Below, one piece after another: positions 30,928-35,739 of a stretch of 35,739 nt of DNA. The stretch is from NCBI GenBank assembly GCA_030694935.1, contig JAUYUA010000013.1:1-35739 (forward strand). The letters are read 5' to 3'. The notes under the pieces were generated by a model that was not told where the DNA came from, made no database searches, and was given only the letters and a program-made list of their open reading frames with translations. This stretch comes from Lutibacter sp. GTDB taxonomy: Bacteria > Bacteroidota > Bacteroidia > Flavobacteriales > Flavobacteriaceae. Positions within the stretch are counted from its first letter, which is position 1, and the number at the start of each line of letters is the position of its first letter. The position numbers were made by a program, and so were the translations under genes.

Positions 30928-31741
30928 ATTTTTTAGTTGCTTTGACGGAATAGATCAAAGGAAATAATTTTTCGCCGCCTTTTTGCACAAACATGCCGTC
31001 TTCAGTTTCTTCCATTTCCGGCAACACATTATAAGGCGATTTTTCAAATTCGTGCAAAAATTCAATATGAAGTCCGGCCGCTGTCAACGCCGAAACCACT
31101 TCACCCAAACCGTGGTTCCAGCCATATTCTTTACTGATAATATCGGCATCTCTATTGGTGTAAGTTCCTTTGTATTCCTCATAAATCACCTCACTATTTT
31201 GGTAAGGATAAATGAGCTTAGGCGGCGTTTGCAAATAATCGAACATCCAAACGATGGGGTGAAATTCAATCAAATAAAATACGCCTCCTTTTTTAAGTTT
31301 TTTTGCTATAATTTCTCCCCAGGTTTTTAAATCGGGCAACCAGCCAATAACGCCGTAAGAAGTAAAAACAATGTCAAACTTCCCTTTCACGTTTTTTGGA
31401 ACATCATACAAATTACTTTCAATAAAAGTGGCATCCAAACCCAATGAATCATTTAAAAGTTTCGCATTTTTTATGCCTTCGTTTGAAATATCGATGCCGG
31501 TACATTTGGCTCCAAGCCTGCTCCAGCTCAAAGTATCCTGGCCAAAATGACATTGCAAATGCAACAACGATTTGCCTTTTACTTCGCCCAACTCTTCCAA
31601 TTCAAAAGGATTTAAAGATGTTTTCCCTTTTTTAAAACCATCAACATCATAAAAATCTGATTTGATATGGATGTTTACTTTTTTGTTCCAAGTATCTTTA
31701 TTTACTTCAAAATATTCCTGATTTTTATTTTCCATTAACAT
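30926..31741 (-). CDS. Class I SAM-dependent methyltransferase
   Basis: The 271-residue protein has a class I methyltransferase fold: motif I region LLHLQCHFGQDTLSWSRLGA, then CTGIDISNEGI (motif II acidic residue) and FDIVFTSYGVIGWLPDL (motif IV). The motif I glycine pattern is HFGQD rather than the common GxGxG, a feature of a clade often annotated as small-molecule methyltransferases. The substrate is unknown. Starts at 31741 (MLMENKN) or 31735 (MENKN) are both possible. It is 16 bases downstream of the UbiA-like gene. Confidence 0.88.
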   Translation of the reverse strand: MLMENKNQEYFEVNKDTWNKKVNIHIKSDFYDVDGFKKGKTSLNPFELEELGEVKGKSLLHLQCHFGQDTLSWSRLGAKCTGIDISNEGIKNAKLLNDSLGLDATFIESNLYDVPKNVKGKFDIVFTSYGVIGWLPDLKTWGEIIAKKLKKGGVFYLIEFHPIVWMFDYLQTPPKLIYPYQNSEVIYEEYKGTYTNRDADIISKEYGWNHGLGEVVSALTAAGLHIEFLHEFEKSPYNVLPEMEETEDGMFVQKGGEKLFPLIYSVKATKK

Positions 31742-31757
31742 GCTTTTTAAACTTTTA

Positions 31758-32597
31758 TTATTTGATAAAAATAAGCAATCCCAACCAAATTATGGGAATT
31801 GATTCCACCCAAAAACTGGTGTAATATCGAGATTGTTTTGGCGACGAAAACCATAAGAAAAATCCGGAAATAATTGAAACAATCATCATAACCAGAAAAC
31901 CAAAATACGTAAAATTTTCTTTGACAATTTCCATCAGAAGAAACCCAAACAACAGCAAAGTCCCCAAAACTTTCGCGTTGGTTATTCCCAAAGTTTGTGG
32001 CAAGGTTTTTAACGATTTTGAGTCTGCATTTATATCCCGGATATCAAAAGGAATGGTTATCGCCAGCAAAATTAAAATCCGCTGAAAAAATTCCAAATAA
32101 ACTGCCGAAGTAAAATGGTAATTAGCTTCATATAAAGGAAAAAACACTGAAATTCCCGCCCAGGCTATGCCGATGCTAAAAATTTTTATCATAGGGAAAT
32201 TCCGGAACGAAACTTCCAGTTTTCCTATTTTAAACAATGGAATTGCATAAAAAAACGTCATAAACGCAAAAGGAAAAAGGATTAAAACCGATTTTAGATT
32301 GAATTCGGTAAAAAATAAAATAGTTGCCAAGCCCAAAATCGACAAAATCATTAACGCCAATATTTCTTTTATGTTGATAAAAAACCAATCCTTAAACCAA
32401 TTCAATCTGTTTTTTTTTATTTCATAAAATCGAATAAAATTATAGGATATCAGTATAGAAAAAGTAACAAAAAACGGCGTTAAATTATCATCAATTCCAA
32501 AATTAATCAGCGTGATTTTTGTCAATGAAAATCCGGCCAAAGCAACGTGGATATTGCTGTAAATATAAAAATCAACTATTTTTTTAAACAACCGCAT
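31758..32597 (-). CDS. UbiA-like membrane prenyltransferase homologue
   Basis: From the ATG at 32597 (MRLFKKIVDFYIYSNIHVALAG) the product is 279 residues with about eight membrane segments. Of the UbiA superfamily, the second aspartate-rich site is partly kept (PFDIRDINADSKSLKTLPQTLG), but the first motif is weak (NFIRFYEIKKNR instead of NDxxDxxxD). Either it uses an altered prenyl-diphosphate site or it has lost catalysis. Substrate unknown. An upstream frame to 32645 is open, but a -7 box lies four bases before the chosen ATG. The methyltransferase gene follows in the same transcript, which might mean they act on the same lipid or quinone; that is only context. Confidence 0.75.
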   Translation of the reverse strand: MRLFKKIVDFYIYSNIHVALAGFSLTKITLINFGIDDNLTPFFVTFSILISYNFIRFYEIKKNRLNWFKDWFFINIKEILALMILSILGLATILFFTEFNLKSVLILFPFAFMTFFYAIPLFKIGKLEVSFRNFPMIKIFSIGIAWAGISVFFPLYEANYHFTSAVYLEFFQRILILLAITIPFDIRDINADSKSLKTLPQTLGITNAKVLGTLLLFGFLLMEIVKENFTYFGFLVMMIVSIISGFFLWFSSPKQSRYYTSFWVESIPIIWLGLLIFIK

Positions 32598-32601
32598 CTT
32601 A

Positions 32602-32609
32602 CAAAAGTA
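32602..32609 (-). promoter_or_regulatory. -7 element TACTTTTG before the UbiA-like gene
   Basis: Exact TAnnTTTG match on the minus strand, four bases before the ATG at 32597. It supports that start and a leaderless transcript. Confidence 0.45.
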
Positions 32610-32694
32610 CCGATTTGCAATCATAATGGATTTCTTGGTTAACAAAATATTATAATTAAGTAATTTGAATGGCAGTGCTTTCTGTAATTTTCAT

Positions 32695-32702
32695 TAAATT
32701 TG
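32695..32702 (+). promoter_or_regulatory. gcvP -7 element TAAATTTG
   Basis: Exact TAnnTTTG match 33 bases before the gcvP ATG. The predicted leader of about 28 bases is too short for a glycine riboswitch. Confidence 0.5.
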
Positions 32703-32735
32703 GAATCATTAAAATAAAAAAATACCAAAACATAA

Positions 32736-35582
32736 ATGAAAACAGATTCCTTTGTTTTAAGACATATTGGGCCTCGAGAAAATGAGGTGAAAGAAATGAT
32801 TGCCACCATTGGTGTTCAATCGTTAGATGAATTAATCGACAAAACAATACCAACTGATATTCGATTGGCTCATGAGTTGGATTTGCCAAAAGCAATGAGT
32901 GAGTTTGAGTATTTAACACACATTCAAAAACTTGCAGGCAAAAACAAATTGTTTAAAAATTATATCGGATTGGGTTATCATCCAACCATTCTTCCGGGGG
33001 TTATTCAAAGAAATATTTTAGAAAACCCGGGCTGGTACACTTCTTACACGCCTTATCAGGCTGAAATTTCACAAGGCCGAATGGAAGCTTTGATCACTTA
33101 TCAAACAATGATCTGCGATTTAACAGGCTTAAAAATAGCGAATGCTTCATTATTGGATGAAGGAACTGCGGCTGCAGAAGCCATGCTCATGCTTTATAGT
33201 TCAAGATCTCGCGACAAAATAAAAGCAAATGCCTTAAAATTCTTTGTTTCGAATGAAGTATTGCCGCAAACAATAGATGTTTTAAAAACACGTGCAATTC
33301 CATTAGATATTGAACTTATTTTTGGAGATCACGAAAAATTTGAATTTAGCCCTGAATTTTTTGGGGCACTTATTCAATATCCGGGAAAAAGCGGCGAAAT
33401 TTATGATTATAAAGCGTTTGTTGAAAAAGCGAAAGCTGTTGATGCAAAAATAGCGGTTGCTGCCGATTTATTGAGCTTGTCTTTATTGACGCCTCCAGGT
33501 GAATGGGGTGCAGATGTGGTGGTTGGAACTACCCAACGATTTGGAATTCCGATGGGTTATGGCGGTCCGCACGCAGGATATTTTGCCACCAAAGAAGAAT
33601 ATAAACGCAATTTGCCGGGTCGAATTATTGGCATTTCTGTAGACAAAAACGGAAATCGTGCTTTGCGTATGGCTTTACAAACCAGAGAGCAACACATAAA
33701 ACGTGAGAAAGCAACTTCAAACATTTGCACAGCACAGGTTTTATTGGCCGTAATGGCGGGAATGTATGCCGTTTACCACGGACCAAAAGGCATAAAATAC
33801 ATTGCAACCAACATTCAAAACCTGGCTTCAACCTTACATAAAGGTTTAAAAGATCTTGGTTTAAAACAATTGAACAGCACTTATTTTGACACCTTGCTTA
33901 TTGAAGTTTCCAATGCTGCGAAGGTGAAAGAAATTTCAGAAAAAAATGAAATAAACTTTTATTATCCTTCAAAAAATTTAGTGGGTATTTCAATTAATGA
34001 AACAACCAATTTAGCCGATATCAATGAAATATTAGCCATCTTGGCTGCAGCAGAAGACAAAAAAGCAATCGTTTTAAATGCGATTTCTGAAAATACCATT
34101 CCGTCAAAATTTGCCAGAACTTCGCCATTTATGGAAAATGAAGTTTTTGAAAAATACCATTCGGAAACCGAAATGATGCGTTTCATCAAAAGATTGGAAA
34201 GAAAAGATATTTCATTGACACATTCTATGATTTCATTGGGCTCTTGCACGATGAAATTGAATGCCGCTTCTGAAATGTTTCCAATAAGTTCTCCAAGTTG
34301 GGGAAATATGCATCCATTTGTGCCCATAGAACAAGCACAAGGTTATCAGGAAGTGATTAAAGGTTTGGAAGAAGCGTTGAATGAAATAACAGGTTTTTAC
34401 GCCACTTCATTGCAGCCAAATTCAGGTGCGCAAGGCGAATATGCCGGATTGATGGTGATTAAAGCTTTCCACGAATCAAATGGCGACGGTCACAGAAATA
34501 TTTGTTTAATTCCTTCATCGGCACACGGAACCAATCCTGCATCGGCAGTTATGGCTGGCTTTAAAGTGATTGTTACCAAAACAAACGAACAAGGAAATAT
34601 AGATGTAGACGATATTAGAGAAAAAGCATTGTTGCACAAAGACAATTTGGCTGCTTTGATGGTGACTTATCCTTCAACCCACGGCGTTTTTGAAAGTTCA
34701 ATCAAAGAAATTACGAAGATTATCCACGAAAATGGCGGGCAAGTTTATATGGATGGTGCCAATATGAACGCACAAGTCGGATTGACAAATCCGGCCACCA
34801 TTGGCGCAGATGTTTGCCATTTGAATTTGCATAAAACATTCGCAATTCCTCACGGAGGCGGAGGGCCAGGTGTTGGTCCAATTTGTGTTGCAAAACATTT
34901 AGCGCCGTTTTTACCTTCAAATCCGGTTATTAAAACTGGCGGAGAACACGGAATTACAGGTGTTTCATCGGCTCCTTGGGGTTCGGCTTTGGTTTTGCTG
35001 ATATCTTACAGCTACATAAAAATGTTAGGCTCAAACGGATTAAAACAAGCAACAATATATGCGATTTTGAATGCCAACTACATGAAATCAAGGTTAGAGA
35101 AACATTTTAAAATTTTATATACAGGAGAAAATGGGTTTTCAGCGCACGAAATGATCGTTGACTTTAGAGAATATAAAAACTTTGGAGCCGATGTTACAGA
35201 TATTTCAAAACGCTTGATGGATTATGGATTTCACGCGCCAACACTTTCATTTCCGGTTCATGACACTTTAATGATTGAGCCAACGGAAAGTGAAGGAAAA
35301 CTAGAATTAGATCGTTTTTGCGACACGCTTATCAACATAAAAAGTGAAATTATGGACAATGATGGTGCTTTAATTCCAATGTTAAAAAACGCACCGCATA
35401 CTGAAAGTGAAATCACCGCAAATGAGTGGAATAATTCTTACACACGCGAACAGGCCGCTTTTCCGCTTCCTTACATCAGAGAAAATAAATTTTGGCCATC
35501 TGTGGCCAGGGTTGACAATGCGTTGGGCGACAGGAATTTAATTTGTTCTTGCAATCCTATTGAAGATTATATGGATTCCTAA
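32736..35582 (+). CDS. gcvP: Glycine dehydrogenase (decarboxylating), P protein
   Basis: This PLP enzyme is the first component of the glycine cleavage system. The 948-residue length shows the fused (homodimer) form rather than the split GcvPA/GcvPB. The N-terminus has FVLRHIGPRENEVKEMI. The PLP lysine is Lys700 in HLNLHKTFAIPHGGGGPGVGP, and both halves carry the expected glycine-rich loops (GYGGPHAGYFA). The C-terminal end WPSVARVDNALGDRNLICSC is typical. The other components (GcvT, GcvH) are not in the window. A group II intron end lies about 20 bases beyond the stop. Confidence 0.97.
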   Translation: MKTDSFVLRHIGPRENEVKEMIATIGVQSLDELIDKTIPTDIRLAHELDLPKAMSEFEYLTHIQKLAGKNKLFKNYIGLGYHPTILPGVIQRNILENPGWYTSYTPYQAEISQGRMEALITYQTMICDLTGLKIANASLLDEGTAAAEAMLMLYSSRSRDKIKANALKFFVSNEVLPQTIDVLKTRAIPLDIELIFGDHEKFEFSPEFFGALIQYPGKSGEIYDYKAFVEKAKAVDAKIAVAADLLSLSLLTPPGEWGADVVVGTTQRFGIPMGYGGPHAGYFATKEEYKRNLPGRIIGISVDKNGNRALRMALQTREQHIKREKATSNICTAQVLLAVMAGMYAVYHGPKGIKYIATNIQNLASTLHKGLKDLGLKQLNSTYFDTLLIEVSNAAKVKEISEKNEINFYYPSKNLVGISINETTNLADINEILAILAAAEDKKAIVLNAISENTIPSKFARTSPFMENEVFEKYHSETEMMRFIKRLERKDISLTHSMISLGSCTMKLNAASEMFPISSPSWGNMHPFVPIEQAQGYQEVIKGLEEALNEITGFYATSLQPNSGAQGEYAGLMVIKAFHESNGDGHRNICLIPSSAHGTNPASAVMAGFKVIVTKTNEQGNIDVDDIREKALLHKDNLAALMVTYPSTHGVFESSIKEITKIIHENGGQVYMDGANMNAQVGLTNPATIGADVCHLNLHKTFAIPHGGGGPGVGPICVAKHLAPFLPSNPVIKTGGEHGITGVSSAPWGSALVLLISYSYIKMLGSNGLKQATIYAILNANYMKSRLEKHFKILYTGENGFSAHEMIVDFREYKNFGADVTDISKRLMDYGFHAPTLSFPVHDTLMIEPTESEGKLELDRFCDTLINIKSEIMDNDGALIPMLKNAPHTESEITANEWNNSYTREQAAFPLPYIRENKFWPSVARVDNALGDRNLICSCNPIEDYMDS

Positions 35583-35602
35583 AACCAAATACCTTTTAAA
35601 TT

Positions 35603-35739
35603 AAAGTAGGAGACAAAGTTAAATAAAATATTCATTTAACTTTGTCGTCCTCTCACACCACCGTATGTACTTACGTGTACGGCGGTTTCCTTAAAGTGTA
35701 CTACGAAATAATTGTTTATAGTTCTCTGTTAGACTATAA
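35603..35739 (-). mobile_element. 3' end of a group II intron (domains V and VI), continues past the window
   Basis: Read on the minus strand, about 35657-35686 forms a domain V-like hairpin (ACCGCCGTA with TACGGTGGT, a GTAA loop and an unpaired AC/CA segment). The linker GTGTGAGAGG follows, and 35612-35646 is a 13-bp perfect stem (GACAAAGTTAAAT and complement) of domain VI. AGAGG pairs with CCT-A-CT and leaves a single bulged A, the expected branch point. The intron end is near 35603. The reverse transcriptase gene would lie to the right of the window. Insertion is just after gcvP, in opposite orientation. Identification rests on remembered sequence hallmarks. Confidence 0.75.

Noticed and set aside
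32646-32735. Glycine riboswitch before gcvP
   Set aside because: The gap is only 90 bases and the predicted leader about 28 bases, too short for an aptamer.

Overview
The window looks like a piece of a Bacteroidota chromosome, most likely class Flavobacteriia. Four things point there. The DNA is AT-rich (about two thirds A+T by eye). Shine-Dalgarno sequences are almost absent. Upstream regions repeatedly show the Bacteroidota -7 box TAnnTTTG. The intergenic palindromic repeats are of kinds I associate with flavobacterial genomes. No rRNA, tRNA or CRISPR array was seen. The right edge runs into the 3' end of a group II intron.

Layout. (1) 1-2809, minus strand: a respiratory electron-transfer module made of a tetraheme cytochrome, a Tat-exported four-cluster ferredoxin and an NrfD-type membrane protein. 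It has a small membrane protein upstream and no catalytic subunit in view. (2) 3397-13567: the tetrapyrrole region. hemA-hemC-hemD-hemB-hemL-hemE-hemN run leftwards. A divergent AraC-family regulator and hemH run rightwards from a shared 270-bp control region. Together they encode glutamyl-tRNA to haem except for protoporphyrinogen oxidation. (3) 13625-16662: an accessory patch with a RelE/ParE-like toxin-antitoxin pair and an overlapping pair, DUF4062 plus Schlafen-type AlbA/ATPase, that resembles a defence or stress module. Repeats flank it. (4) 17089-21378: iorA-iorB-acd, which would oxidise aryl pyruvates to aryl-CoA and then recover ATP. (5) 21887-22447: a Phd/YefM-RelE pair. (6) 22582-35582: housekeeping genes recR, a sodium:solute symporter, pdxH, sixA, a Ppx/GppA-like gene, a purine nucleoside phosphorylase, lpxK, a Nif3 homologue, a coiled-coil protein, a methyltransferase, a UbiA-like membrane protein and gcvP. 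(7) 35603-35739: group II intron 3' end, minus strand.

How it fits together. Haem synthesis, multihaem cytochrome and oxygen-labile 2-oxoacid oxidoreductase genes share a possible control theme. Crp/Fnr-type boxes (TGAY-N4-RTCA) lie before the cytochrome module, the AraC regulator and iorA. At araC and iorA the box is exactly 20 bp different in distance from the predicted -7 element, so both face the same side of the helix. The AraC protein has a Cys-Pro dipeptide and a cysteine cluster. A repeated 14-mer, ATCGnnAAAAGTAC, overlaps the hemA promoter. I read this as a candidate redox- or haem-responsive circuit. This is inference from sequence patterns and has not been tested.

The two strongest leads for something not well described are this hemA/araC/hemH control circuit and the DUF4062-AlbA gene pair in its repeat-flanked patch.
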